Below are positions 47,601 through 60,800 of a DNA stretch of 64,000 bases, piece by piece. The notes under the pieces were generated by a model. It saw only the letters and a list, made by a program, of their open reading frames with translations, was not told where the DNA came from and searched no databases. Origin of the DNA: Monarcha castaneiventris obscurior (taxonomy: Eukaryota; Chordata; Aves; Passeriformes; Monarchidae); assembly GCA_026261815.1 (NCBI GenBank), contig JAMPIT010000884.1, forward strand, positions 11,235,001 through 11,299,000. Reading direction: 5' to 3'. The translations under genes were made by a program, and so were the position numbers. Positions within the stretch are counted from its first letter, which is position 1; each line of letters opens with the position of its first letter.

Positions 47601-50600
47601 GATGGCAAATAAGTAAAGGAAAGAAAATTGGAAATAGCATTTGAATTACCTTCTTCCTTTTAATTAAATTCTCCATAAGAGCTGTGAAGAGAGACAAGAC
47701 ATTCATGACCACAGCAACAGTAGTAGCCTGGGAGGTCAGAACTGGAAGGTGCATTTAAGACACTCTTGAAATAAAGTTCTGTCATTCCAGTTTGGTCTTT
47801 CATTCTTTTTAAGCTCATTCAGCTCTAGCTACTAGAAAATGTACAAGAAAATCCATATCTCATTCTGTAACTGCTGGAGAAAACTGGGCACATTCAGGGG
47901 GCAAAGCATTGCATCCTTTAAAGGATATTTCAACCTGGTAGGAAAGTCATGCTGGGGATGTGCCTGTTCTCTCCACCAGCTCTAAGGAGACTATAATGTA
48001 GAGGTTCAGATATGGATATGGTATTCCGAGCTGTAAATATCTAAAATTAGATGACATGAATGTCATCCCCAGTCTCTTTTTGCCTGATTGATCACAACAC
48101 AAGTGTAAATAATCTGGCATCCAGCTAAAGAATGTTTAATTTCCTCAAGTACATACTCTGACCTGGGATGAAGAAATCTTCAAGACTGGTTTACAAGGTC
48201 AGCTGGTATTTCAAGTTGGGAGATACTAAATTAGTATTTCTAGGAGAATCTGCTGCTGACCAAAGGCATTGAGAGATTGAAAGAAAAAGAACAAAGACTT
48301 TCATGAGACAGCCACAACAGAAAGACTGGCTGAGAACATCTGGCTATGGAATCAAATGGAATTTTAAGGAGACTTCAGCTCAGAGTAACACCCTCCAGCA
48401 GTGAACAAGAATTGAACAATAAATGAAAATACTGTCAGGTTCTCCTCTTTCTGTTTGGAGGAAGAGAAAAAGGGAGCAAACAAAGAGTTACAATTTTGCC
48501 AGGAATTCCCATAATACTAATTACTATAAAAATGAGTGCTCCTCTGCTGTGACACAGTAAACCCTGCTAACCTCCTTTATTATCGCAACACTCTGCCACT
48601 GACTTCTGTCTCCTCATGAGGACAGCAAACGTGTCACTTTGCCACTTCTGATTGGCCCTGACATGCCAAGGCTTCTGCATGAGCTGTATTTGAAACCTGT
48701 GACTTTTCCATGGAATACCACAGGACACATCCAGAAAGTAAAACCTATGTACAAATATTTACAAAGGCTGTGGCCTGCAGATGTAAACTAATGGGAGCCT
48801 GAAGCCTTCAATACCTGTTTCCTATGGCCCCTGTTACAGTATGGCCAGACTCCTAAGATCTTTAAATTATAGCATACCACAGTGAAGAGCAAGTAATACT
48901 TGTAACTATAAAAATATGTTGGAATATAAAATTTGAATACAATAAAACTGTAAGCATTGCTTAAAGTTTACTACACTGCCAGCCAAGTAATGCATTTTTG
49001 CAAAGAAAAAACCCAAGTGGTTATAAAATACTGGGTTTATAGTGGGAAGGCAGTGATTTTTCATAAGATGTTGATACTTCCAGTCAGCAAACACTCTGTC
49101 AGGGTGGTGGTAAGTTGCTCCAGGCATAATGTTTAACAATGTCTCCTCACATGGTGGGAACTCTGATCTGGCTGTCCATCACAGTAAGGTTACAGATTAC
49201 ACGGCAATCTGTAAACAGCTTATAATAGGATAGTTTGCAAATGCTCCACTAAAAACAAAGTGGACCTTACATGTGTCTCTTTTTACTCTGAGTTATTTAG
49301 AATACCAAGAGTAAAAAGTTTAACGATGAACAAACCAAAGATGGATTATACACAGTGAACTTTTAAAATATTTCAGTGAAGCATGAAAGCAGCTTTTAGT
49401 TCTGCTGGCAGTGGCTGAATCCTCCTAGGAGCTGTATTTGGAGTTGCAGCTGAGAGAACTCATGTTTGGTAGCAAATCACTTGTTAGACTGTTCATTTAG
49501 CTAAGAGCAGATGTGGGTATTTGTTTTAGGGAGGGTTGTAAAGTTCAGGAGCAGAAATTTTCTGGGTATGCTTGAAATAATGCAGGCAGAGGTAGTAGGG
49601 ATTTCCTGCCTGAGTAATTCTTCCCTCACCTTTTCCAGATGAATCACTTGTGAAGAGAAAAGCAATGCCCAAACTCCGCATGACTTGGGACTATCAAGTT
49701 CCTATTGTACAATACCCCTCTCTGCCACTGACATCCTTAACTCATGTCCCAGGGAATCCAGAGTGGCAGTACCTAAACAGCACCCTAGAAATCCTAAGGG
49801 AAAAAAGGTGCAGCACAAGTAAAAATGAGTGGTCTCATTTTTCTCTCATTTTGAAACATCTGTGCCCAGTTTACAGAACAAGATAGGTTTCAGCCTTACA
49901 CACATCCCTGGAAATGTTTAAGGCCAGGTTGGACAGGGCTTAGAGCAACCTGCTCTAGTGGAAGGTGTCCCTGTCCATGGCAGGGGAACTGGAACAAGAT
50001 GGTCCTCAAGGTCCCTTCCAACCCAGCACTGTGACTATGATTAGAGCCATGCAAGGTTCTGGCAACTGTAGTTTATAGACTACCATTTACTCCTGCAGCC
50101 TTGGATGAGACCAAGTAAAACTGTATGAAAATCCAGCAATGAAGTAGCATAGAACAGGAATTCCCACCATTGCCACTCCATACAGATTGGGAAGAAAGCA
50201 CGCATTACTACCAAGTAAATCAAAATAGAAGTTTTCAAGAGCCAACCCTTCAGAAAGGACACCGAAGCCATGGCAGAGGTTAGACTGCAGTTTAGTGATA
50301 AAGTAAATAACTCTCTATATATTCAGAAACAAAATTCTTTTGTAGGAGGAAACTGACAATTGTTTTCTGAGAAAATTTCTAAGTACATGTGATGATAATG
50401 TTAGAAGGATAACAGAACAACATCAGAGTAAGCACATTTACTTTCCTTTCACATAAATGCTCTTGCACACCACCATACACACTCTCCTTTGATGACTAGC
50501 ATTTAACAAAAGTGGTTTCAAGAAATAATTAAAAATGTTCTTCTTTGTAAAAACCTTGAATCTCAAACACAAATCCAATTCTAACAATGAACATTAAGGG

Positions 50601-52036
50601 TTTGGCCAGGCTCCCCTGCATAAAAGCTGCAGCTGTGTAAGACATTCCTACAGCTCAGCTGTTCAGTGTCCCTTCTTGCCACACCCATATATACATCAAT
50701 CATATATAGGTCATTTGAGAATCCCTCGTTGCTTTAGTGCACAGCCAGCCAGGGTGGCTAAATCTGTTTCTGCAACACTGACTGTGATCTTGGCAAACAG
50801 CTGAATGCTTTCGTTCAGCTTGATGGCGCTGTGGTGGGTGACACCCCAGCTTTTCTGTCACCCACTCTGGCTCTCCTCTTCAGTGCTTTTTTCCTCAAGG
50901 ACACAAAGTTATTTAGAGGCTCCTCTCAGACAGCAACAATTCAAGCAATTTTCTATATTGTTCGCTCACAATCCTGATTCAGCTGTAAATAGATTCCCAG
51001 CTGAAAGTTCATGCATAGCATTTTTTAAGCTGCATTAAAGCCAGACAGATGCAGACTAACACGCATTGATGCTATAGACTCCAAAGTACTGCACTATTAT
51101 TCAGGTCTTTTTCCTGTGGCAGAAAATACAGAAATTTTGCAGGAGGGAAGCTAACCCTGCTGACTCCAATAAAACAAACTCTCCAGGTCTCTGAATTTGG
51201 AAACATTTTCCAGCTGCAATTAGCATTGCAGAAACATGTGCTCACCTGCTAAAAGAAGAAGAAAACAGGACTGGAGAGTAAACAGGGGAGACTCTGCATC
51301 AGGTGTCCAAGAGCCAACATGAAAATTCTTGACAGGTGACATAAACTGGTTGAAAAAAGTCAGGCCCTTGCAAAAAAGTCAGCTCTGCAACAAAAGATGT
51401 ACAAAAGAGTAGTGTTGTAAATATTGCTATTCTACAATATGTTTCAAGAGTGCACTGATAAACCCATAATGACATACATGGAAGTAAAATAAGCACAGTA
51501 ATCAGTGCTGTTCTGACACATTGCTGACTCAAATATTTCTTCTTGCACTTTTCCCTTTTCTGGTTTTTTTTTCTTCATGGGGAGCAATTCATTGGCACCA
51601 ACATTAAAAGCTACACGTAGCTCTATAGAAGGCAAGAGAGTTTCCAGGTGCACAGACAGTGCAAGCAGTTCTGTGTCCCAGCATTAAGGAGGTGACAGAA
51701 AAAGGTTTGAAACATGCTGCATGATCTACTGTGATCAGCTTTGAAGAGCAGATGTCCTGGAAAGCCCAGGAAAGTCTTAAATGCATCATTTAGAAATACT
51801 ACTAATTCTTCCTTTAGGGCTTCAAATGATGAGTGCAATATCACTGCCTGCCCTGGGCCAGTCTTGAAGTGTCCCTCTGAGGTGATTATTAACACAGTTA
51901 ACAACTCCAGAGTAGATAAACTGGTGCAGCGCAGAATTAAGAATTATGTGACTTCTAACCCCAATATAAACACTTTCATAATTTAAAGATTATTTTTGCA
52001 AATAACTGGTTAATAAATATAGAACACTATTAGGAA
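41659..52036. other. Intergenic or 5' intronic DNA, no gene recognised
   Basis: About 10 kb of unique-looking sequence with one CR1 fragment (49895). I examined the longest ORFs, for example 42682-42990 with a hydrophobic N-terminus. None has splice context, a polyadenylation signal in place or family resemblance. Confidence 0.5.
49895..50041 (+). mobile_element. CR1 LINE 3' fragment
   Basis: It runs from CATCCCTGGAAATGTTTAAG through CCTGTCCATGGCAGGGGAAC to CCCTTCCAACCCAGCACTGTGA. This is the CR1 3' region with an eroded terminal repeat. Confidence 0.8.
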
Positions 52037-52042
52037 AATCAT

Positions 52043-52090
52043 ATGTGTGTGTGTGTGTGTGTGTGTATACACACACACACATACATATAT
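52043..52090. repeat. Palindromic TG/CA microsatellite
   Basis: A (GT)n run is followed by ATAC and a (AC)n run. Positions 52054-52081 form a perfect 28-bp palindrome centred between 52067 and 52068. It abuts the minus-strand solo LTR. Confidence 0.9.
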
Positions 52091-52439
52091 GCGGGTAAAT
52101 AATGGACAACACACACGATCAATGTGATCCAAGTGAAGCCGTTTATTCCGAAAACCCCAGGTATTCTTATACCCTAAGTGACAATACTAAAAATAAAGTC
52201 ATAAGATAAGTTTTCTCACAGTGCTTTTCCCACACACAGTTTCACACAGTTTTCTCTATACTAATTAGTGCTCTGACTCCCGTATCAGAAGGCTACAATA
52301 ATAATTTCTTCTGCCAAACTCCTTTCCAGACACCTGGGAGTTAAGCTCCCTTTCTCACAGATGTTTCACAAACGGCCTTGGGAAAGGAATGCAGAGGCCT
52401 ATTGCTTTCTAAATGCAGAGGCTTATTTCTCATCTAACA
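52090..52439 (-). mobile_element. Solo LTR, class II (ERVK/alpha-like)
   Basis: Read on the minus strand it begins TGTTAGATGAGAAATAAGCC. It has AATAAA directly followed by CGGCTTCACTTGGATCACAT and ends TTATTTACCCGCA, giving TG...CA termini and about 350 bp. The layout of a poly(A) signal just ahead of an R-like segment resembles class II avian LTRs. It is a different family from the provirus. I see no matching target duplication; the left flank is microsatellite, so the right boundary could lie as far as about 52469. Confidence 0.55.
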
Positions 52440-54047
52440 AGTTTGGATTGCTCACTGTCTACTTACGTACTATATATATATATGTCTACATATAGGACAT
52501 AGTATTTCTCCACACATATATATCATACACACAGATACACAGTGGTATTCACATGCATACACATTCTGAGTACAGTTCTTCATACCTTGCACTTTGCACA
52601 ATCATTAGTACCAACTCTAATACACTGCTAAACTAAACTAAAAATACATAGATGTCCTTTATGGCTTTCAGCTCATCCTGGGTATAAACCACTCTTGCTT
52701 TTGTTTTGTGACATTTCATACCCGCTTTGCAAGGATGTGACTGCATGTGTTTAAAAATACGTATTTTAAAGTTAATCTTTCCTGCGCTAGAGAGAACTAA
52801 ATAATCCCCTTATACTCCCACCTTTCTCTGCTCTGTGGGTATCAGCTTTGTTCTCTTACCACTTATATTAGGCGAACTTAGAGGTGTTAGCTTAAGTCAG
52901 AGCGTTAGGCAAAGCTGGGCATTTTGCCTGCAATGCACTCAAGAGCACAAATACAAGCAGCTCAGCAGAGAGCTGCAGAACTGGAGAAATCACTCTTGGC
53001 TTGGCAGCTGCAGAGCCTTGAACTGGTGTCCTGAGTATCTGGGCCAAGGTAGGGAAAGCAACCTCTCAGCAGCATGTGGGAGATAACACATGAACAAAAC
53101 CAACATGAGAGATGTGCTGCAAAAAGACAAGGTACAAACATAGTCATGCCAGAACAACTCCTGTGGACACAGCTGGACATTGCATGAGTATATGAAAAAC
53201 TGCTCTAATTGTATGAGAAATCCCACTGATGTGTTTAGGCCTGAGCAGCAGGCCTCAACCCAAGTTGACTTACAAGATGAGCCTGGACAATATGAGACTA
53301 ACACCATCAGTATTATTTAGTTAAAAATAGATTACTAAAACGCTTATGATAGCTGTTTAATGACAAACTGTCTCCTTTAGAAACTTTCACACTATCTTGT
53401 GTAGTTATCTGCAAGGAATGTATCATTTTAAGAAATTTCCCAACTAACATGAATAGAGACTTGTTTGTAGGATATTTTACAGGAAACCCTCCCAGCTGAG
53501 GCTTGGGCTCTGGCCAAGCCTTGGCCCCTGCTGGTCAGGAAGTGTGCCCTCAGCTACAGGAGTCTCTGTGCTAAAAATACAATCAAGTCACTTTGACTTA
53601 CTGATTTGGGCCTATAAAAGCTGGACCCACTTTCGGGGTGAATTTGGAGACTTCACCTATCTGTGGACACACCGTGTAGGATTTTCCCAATTGCCGGGAA
53701 GGGTTCTCCAGGTCCTTGCTGTGAAACAGGACTCCCCAGCGACTGCAGACTTTGGATGATGGTAAAGTATTCAGGCAACTGGTGATATATTTTTCTCAAC
53801 GGCTATCCTTTCTCTTATATAGTAATGATTAGGTGCATTACCTTGCTTATTTCTGCTTGTTGCTAAAGCCAAGTGTGTAGTTTTAATGGATGTATCATTT
53901 TACTTTTGTGTTGCCTTAATATTCAGAGGAAAATAAGACCATTCTTTCCATTGGTGTGTGTCCTTTAAATTGCCCCATCAATTGGCAGAACACCCACTGA
54001 TTTCAGACAGGTATTAATGACAGAGAGCACAATAATAGCTAATTGGT
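52440..54047. other. Non-coding stretch with a possible degenerate LTR
   Basis: The section around 53470-53970 has a TATA-like CCTATAAAAG at 53611-53620, a downstream segment resembling an LTR leader (GACTTCACCTATCTGTGGAC) and AT-rich surroundings. I cannot define ends or a duplication, so this is only a candidate old LTR or promoter. Confidence 0.3.
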
Positions 54048-54862
54048 TGTTAAGATCTAGTTTTAAGGTTCTTAGAAATTCCTCTGCCCCAATTAAGGTG
54101 CAAACGAGACCATATGCCAGTGACAACAGTAAGGGTTTTATTTGATGGCAAATATGAGAGAGGGAGAGAGAGAGAAAGAAAGAAGCAGAAAATAGTTGGG
54201 GGGGACAGAAAGAGTGACAGAGACAGAATAAGGAAAATATCACCACTCCATGGATCCCAAGATGTTCCGGTGATCCTCTGCAGATGGTGAAAGTCCCCCC
54301 AAAGAAGCATAGAGTCTGGTGGGTTTATATGCTCAGGCCAGGCAGGCATGTCCAGGCATGTCCCCCTGGAGGAGGGGGATGCAGTCTCTCACAGCAGCCT
54401 CTGGATCTGTTGCATCACAGGCAGTCCTGTGGGGCCAAGCCTCTCACGTGAAAGTCCCGTGGATGTGGCCTGTGGGGTTGGAGGTTCCACAGCTGGGCCA
54501 GTTTGTGTAATTGGAGGATGGGTGTTTATTGCCTCTCATCAGAGGTTACACCATGCACCCAAAACCTCCTCCTCCCCCCTCAGTCGGGGGGAGTCTGTGT
54601 AAACCTGGCTTCTGTGAGCTGTGCTCTCCCCCCACCCCAAACATGGCCAGGGATAGTTGCAGCTGGTGGCATCCTTCTGTGGATGCATACCTTTCCTTCA
54701 GCCTGAGATGACTGAACAATGGGTTTCCCTTTATCTAATCAGCACTTTGACTTTAAGTCCAAAGTCCCAGTCTTCAGAGAGGCTCCTTCACGTGTAGCTT
54801 CTTTATAATGAGCAAAACTTTATATCAATGTTTGAGGCATGAACTATTTTCAGTCTCTGACA
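54048..54862 (-). mobile_element. Solo LTR of the same family as 4722-9546
   Basis: This is 815 bp, the reverse complement of the TGTCAGAG...TAACA LTR. A perfect 5-bp duplication TTGGT lies on each side (54043-54047 and 54863-54867). No interior sequence remains, so it formed by LTR-LTR recombination after its own insertion. It is diverged from the paired copies, for example a CCTCC/CCCCTC difference near 54577 and a shortened CT repeat. Confidence 0.88.
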
Positions 54863-57800
54863 TTGGTTCTCAAAAAATGAAGTGCTTATGCATATGAAAA
54901 GTGTTTTGCTTGGAGAACCTGCTTTGACATTTCCATGCTAGCAGATTAAAAAAAATCCTCCATTTTGCCTTTAACCAGTGATAATTTGATCAGTCAGGAT
55001 AATAAACTTACATCATAGTGCTATTCTTTAGGATTTGAGGGGGTCATTCCAGAATAAAACTCCACTGCCTTTTGCACTTCAACTGACCTAACTTTGACAA
55101 TTAAAGCTCAGCTATTCCATCAATGCAAGCATGAAGTATAAATTATCAGGTTTTTTAAATTTGTAAAATACATTTATCTTGCTTTCTTCTAATATTCTGT
55201 ATATCCTAAACTACGTATAGGTTCCGGAGAAAAAGAAAATGCCTGAAAAAACCCCAACCCATGATGCTGTTGTGCAGAAGTTCCAGGAGACTAATTAAAT
55301 ATTCCTTTCTCCAGCTGCGCAATCAGTGCATTCTTTGGCAGATAAAGCAAACGAAAAATTCATTTGTCATCAAGTATTGATACCATCCCTTAAACCGGCA
55401 TTTCCCAGAAGCAGAATTTCAGAATTGCATTATCGTTTTCTTGGGCACACAATGCTGGCCCACCCCTCTAATCCAGGGAAAGCAGCAACCCAAGGCTCTC
55501 AGAAGAATCCCTGTTAATTACCCAAAATTACCATCAGGCTGTAGCTTTGGAGACCTGACCAGCACATAAAGAACCATGACTCCAGGGGTTTTTGGACCCT
55601 AAAGCTGCCACAAAATCCAGAGTCATCTCAAATTGTTCTGAGCCACAGGACAGTACAGTTTTCAGGTAAATTCTACATGTGAGGCAGAGGGAAAGATGTA
55701 GTGTGGTTACTGATGCTGTTTGGGAATTCGCTCAAAACCAAAATGTTACTCCTGGCAGAGATGATAGTAGTCCAAATGTTATTGGACATACATTATGTGT
55801 ATTCAAAAATAAAGGGCAAACCACAGGACCACTAGTCACAAGTGCTTTACAAATAATACAACTCCCCTTCTTTCCTAAGTGACTGCATTTTGGAATTAAT
55901 TTATTTGTGCGAGTGAAATTGATTTCTCATACAACATGAACTTGCTCAGTGAAGGGAATATCAGTTCTTCCTCAGTACTGACAACAAGAGCTACTGTAAA
56001 TCAGTATTTCAGTGTAGCTGACCAGAGTTGCCCCACTTATCATCCATTGCTCAGCCAGCTACAGCCTGAGAAATCAGTCATACAGACTCTAATTTTGGCT
56101 GTTACTGAGGATGTCTTTCAATTCAGCATGAGTGGCCGGCAAATAAGCCCTATCATTTCAGTGACTGCATTCGACAAAGGTGCAAGCCAAGAATCAAAGC
56201 TCTGGCTGCAAAAGGTGATTGCAATTAAACTCTAATCATTCAGGCAGGCTGATGTGATCAGGGTCTGTTGTGTTAAAACCCACTGTAGCTCTATTATGGA
56301 CCTTTTCTTACTGCAAAATTTTAATCTGGGGCTGCAATGACAGGGCAGTGTATCGATAGCTGGAGACGGAAAAGGCCTTTGTCACTACTTAAAAAATTTT
56401 GCCAGGTCAGCTCAATCAACCACAAACGTGGAAAAAAGTGCATGGAAGAGTGAAGTGAAAAGACATCAATATAAAATGCTACTCTTGGCTTTATTCTTCA
56501 GGTTACATGCATGTAGTTTTTCCTTCGGGCTATCTAAGCTTTATTTCAATGGCCTTTTGTACACCTGGCATTCCCCTCCCCTTCTATTTAACTAGTCAGC
56601 CTACAACTGGTACCAACAGAAAGAACCACATGGTTCAGCCTATGCTTGGCTTCCCAAGCACCATGGTTCACTCTTCTTTCAAACCTATGAAAGTCTTTTT
56701 CATCTCTTTTTTTTACCAGAGATAAAAAGATGACAGTATGTCTTCTGAATTTTACATCCCTGATCTTTCTATACTTCACTTTAATGGAATAAAGTTCTTA
56801 CTATAAATTCAAACTATAACTAAAGGATGCATTGTGATGAGTTCTAGCTAGAGAAGATAGAAAAGCCCCTCTTGACTTTCCCTGAGGCAACATTGTACCT
56901 CAGACAAATAATTAGATTGTTTTTAAGGCTGACATTTCATAGTGGATTTTTTTTTTGCTGACAGCCTGTTTCTGTTGCATGTATTGCTGGCTTTCTTTTC
57001 TGCTGCATTAGTCACACTTAATCTGCTTTTATATCTCTGAGGACATAAACTAATGAAGATCGAAACCTAAAGGAAATAATTCTCCTGAAAATCCTTCACG
57101 CTACTCTTAAAAGAAGCCCGATGAAAAAGTTATAGAAGGCTTTTCATTAAAATGTGTCAAATTTAACTCTGGAAACAAAGAGAAAGCAAGAATGTCCTAA
57201 AAAACTAAAATTTAAGGGGGTGATAACGGGATTAACATGGTCTAAAAGCATCAAAATAACCCCCATCTTATCTCAGATTATGACTTTTTCAATACTCAAA
57301 TCTCCTACTTAAGACCTCTCTTCACACTCACAGCTCCAGGAATTCATATTTAGAATCTCTCTCATTCTTCACTTCTCATAAACTGACTCTTAAACGTAAG
57401 GACTAACTGATCGCAGGGACAATCGTGCACAGATCTCTGCCAGCTGCTTACATGGGTGAGAGTGGTGACACTTTGCAGAGAGCATGAAATGAGCTGCATT
57501 TCACAGCACCCCAAGTTTAATTCATATTCAGCTAAGTGAAAACACCTCGCAAGCAAAGCTTCCAAATGCAACTGCATCACTGTCAGAATTTTCAAATTTA
57601 AATTCACAGCAAGCAGGCTGTGAATTTAATCCTGGAGCTAGAAGAGCAACACATTTTTCAAGGGGTGAACTACCATTTAACAAAACAGATAGATAGAAAA
57701 AACATCATTATGGCAATGTTCCTCAAATTCATAAATGTCTTTATAGACTGAGATTTTTAAATCTTTCTGCACTGCCTTAGCTCTGCCTTAATGAAAATCA

Positions 57801-60800
57801 TAGAAAAATATTGAACCATTTCAGCAGGAAATGACTAGAAAATCCTATTCATAGTGTGCATAATTTGAAGTTAAATTCACCTTTGAGGTATTAGTGCCTT
57901 GGTTTACAGGCTGTCCATTTACAAGTCTCACATGGAAGTCAACATCCCACAGTGATTTCAATAAAACATTAAAGCTTAACTCAAGAAGAAGAGTTCTTGG
58001 ATGGGGGGCACAGCATAACTAGACACTAAAAGTTCCCTTTGAACTCTCCATGGGCGCTTTCAGGACAAAACAGAAAGGTCTCTTCTTATCTTCCATTAAA
58101 GCACTTGAAGTCATGAATTTTTGAAGTAGCATTTGAAGGGTTTTACTGGTAGAGGATCCAGTGAGTGTATACGAGGTCATTTTGTAAGAATTTCACTTGA
58201 GAACCTGCTGGGCCTCCTTTGCTGGCTAGTTGCTTTAGAAATCTCACAGACAAGAACTGTCAACTGCTTCACCCCTGAATTTGAAAACTGAACAAATCCA
58301 GACAGGACTTTTTGTGCAGCAGCCTAGCACTACCTCTGCAGCAACACTACTCTGCCCACCACAAAATTAAAAAAAAAAAGAAAACGGCATTCTACTTCAT
58401 CTTCATTTGCTTTTGACTGAAATGCCAACATTTCTTATTCGTTTCCTCCCTCATTCCCAAGAACTGTGGGAGGTGGGAAAACAAAAACGGAACATGTAAA
58501 TTTGTCCTCCTATTTATAAACAATTCCTTCATGGTGGGGAGGTCCTGCCCAGAGTCATCCTCACTCAGTGAGCCCAGTGCTCGGCCTGTCTGCCAAGGTG
58601 TCACACCACATGTGGAAAACATCTTCAGGAATAGCAGTTTCCTATTAAGAACAACAGTAACCCTCTAAGGAGATTAAGACAGTGATGGATCCTGGGCAAC
58701 TTGGACTCACAGCCAGCTAAGAGAAACAAATCTCACTCTTCTCATCCAAACCACCGCTCCTGGCACAGCCAAAAGCGATCAAGCTTTGGAAGGAGCATGA
58801 GAAGAGAGGGAGAGAGGCATCTGACAACAGAGCAGAGCCAAGAGTGACTTCCAGTGCAGCAGGAAAGCAAGCTTTGGAAGGAGCATGAGAAGAGAGGGAG
58901 AGAGGCATCTGACAGCAGAGCAGAGCCAAGAGTGACTTCCAGGGCAGCAGGAATTTATAGTCTGCATGGCAAGAAGTAATTACAAAGTCACAACCCACAA
59001 ACCCCCTTGACAACTTTATCTGTCTCTTTTCACAGTTCTGTAGACTTTGCTGAACATGTTCTAAGGATCACCAAGGTTATCGTGAACATCTCTACTCAAA
59101 CCATCAGGCTTCTGACACAGCACCTTTCAGGAATACACCTCTCACAAGTCTCTATTTTCAGAGCAGAGCTGGGCTTACTTTTTCACATGGTGGGGATCAC
59201 AGAGCCTGACAATGCCAGCAATGGCACCAGATAGAGGCATATGCGGAACCTGTAGTGGAGTTTTACAAAAGATGCTCACAAGGCCCCAGCGGCAAACAAA
59301 AACTGTGAGTAGATGGCAGGGATTGGGTAAAAGGAATGGAAAACACTGTAATTCTCAATTTCCAGGGCCATTATGACTACAGGGAAACTAAAAAAAAAAC
59401 AAGGAAAAATAAAAATAATTCAATCCTTACATGGATTATACTCCACCGACATGAATCCTGAAAACAGAAGTAATAGTCACTTGCATTTAACAGTATGAGG
59501 GAAACAGGAAAAAAAATTAATATTAAATAGGCAGTTCCAGTTCATCCTAAGCTCATTAGACGGCTTTCAAGTCTGCAAAGAGAAATAAAAGAAATGATGC
59601 CACTATTATCCCTTCTGCCCCTTCTCCTGCCCTACCAAAGCAAGGATAGCCGACGGGCTGTGTTTTACTGTTGCTGTGTAAATCCAGTGGTGTCAGCTCT
59701 GCTGCCAAGAAAGGTGAAGCTTGGCTGAAGCTGCCAGATGCAACACTAAGATACTTTCTGCTTCAGCAGCCTTGCAGATTTTGAAGAAAAGCAGCAAATA
59801 GCTGGAGGCAGCAACTTCTTGTATTTCCTCTGACATTTCTACCACATTCTCAGACGCAGATTCTGACTCTGCATGAGATGGCAGCTGCTTAGTCAAAAGC
59901 TTCCCCAGGAAACCCAGAAATATGAGAACACAGCCTGCATCTGCTGCCATTCCCAGAGCACATACCACTGCCTGAGCCCCTTGAGAATAACAAGAGAAAA
60001 GGATATAAAAGAATCTTTTGCCTCCTCTCCAGTGAGGATGATATGCCTGCACATCGGAGGACAAATTACTGTGGGAGGAGACAGAGCAGGTCTCTCGTCT
60101 CTTAGTTCACAAAGTCTGGGGAGATGTGAGTTATAGGACGTGGACTTCCACGGAGGTTGGCAAGTTCATGGCTCCATTCATCCTCCATAACTGAAACCAG
60201 CCATACATCAAAGTTGGGACTTGGTGAGCTGGAAGCAGTATGTAGGGAAAGGTTTTGTGGGAAATTAACAAAAACAGAAGAGCTAAAGAGATGTAGCAGC
60301 AATTACAGGGCTATCACAAAAAGCACTTGGATTCAACTCAGCTATCTTTTTGTGCTCCTGCCATCACTAATTTATAGTCCTACACTGAAAATATATGTGA
60401 TGCAAAGACTGCCATCCCATCACGACCTCTCCGAACAGTTATGAGACACACCTTGAGCCCCTAAACTATATTCAGATTTTCAGTAATGACTCAGTTGCAG
60501 AGCTATTCTCAGTGATTAACAACTGCCTGAATGGTCCTTCAGCCTCAGGAAGGGACACTTGGCCAACTCATCTCCGGAAAATCTATCATCATTAGTAACA
60601 CCAGGAGAGGAGCATCCAAAATTGTGTTATGCTGGATTTTTTTTTTAGATTGAGTACACAAAGTATTCTTCTATTGATGTCAACAGTACTGGATCAGGAT
60701 GCAGGTTATCATGAGACCACCTCAAAGAGCCTGTGGCTCTGGGAGAGGAGAAGTAAACTCCACATTCCTTGCACTGGGTGAACCCCTCATATACCTCTTG

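Noticed and set aside
59693..60064. 123-codon minus-strand ORF with hydrophobic stretches
   Set aside because: There is no recognised domain, no exon boundaries and no plausible link to PRR5.
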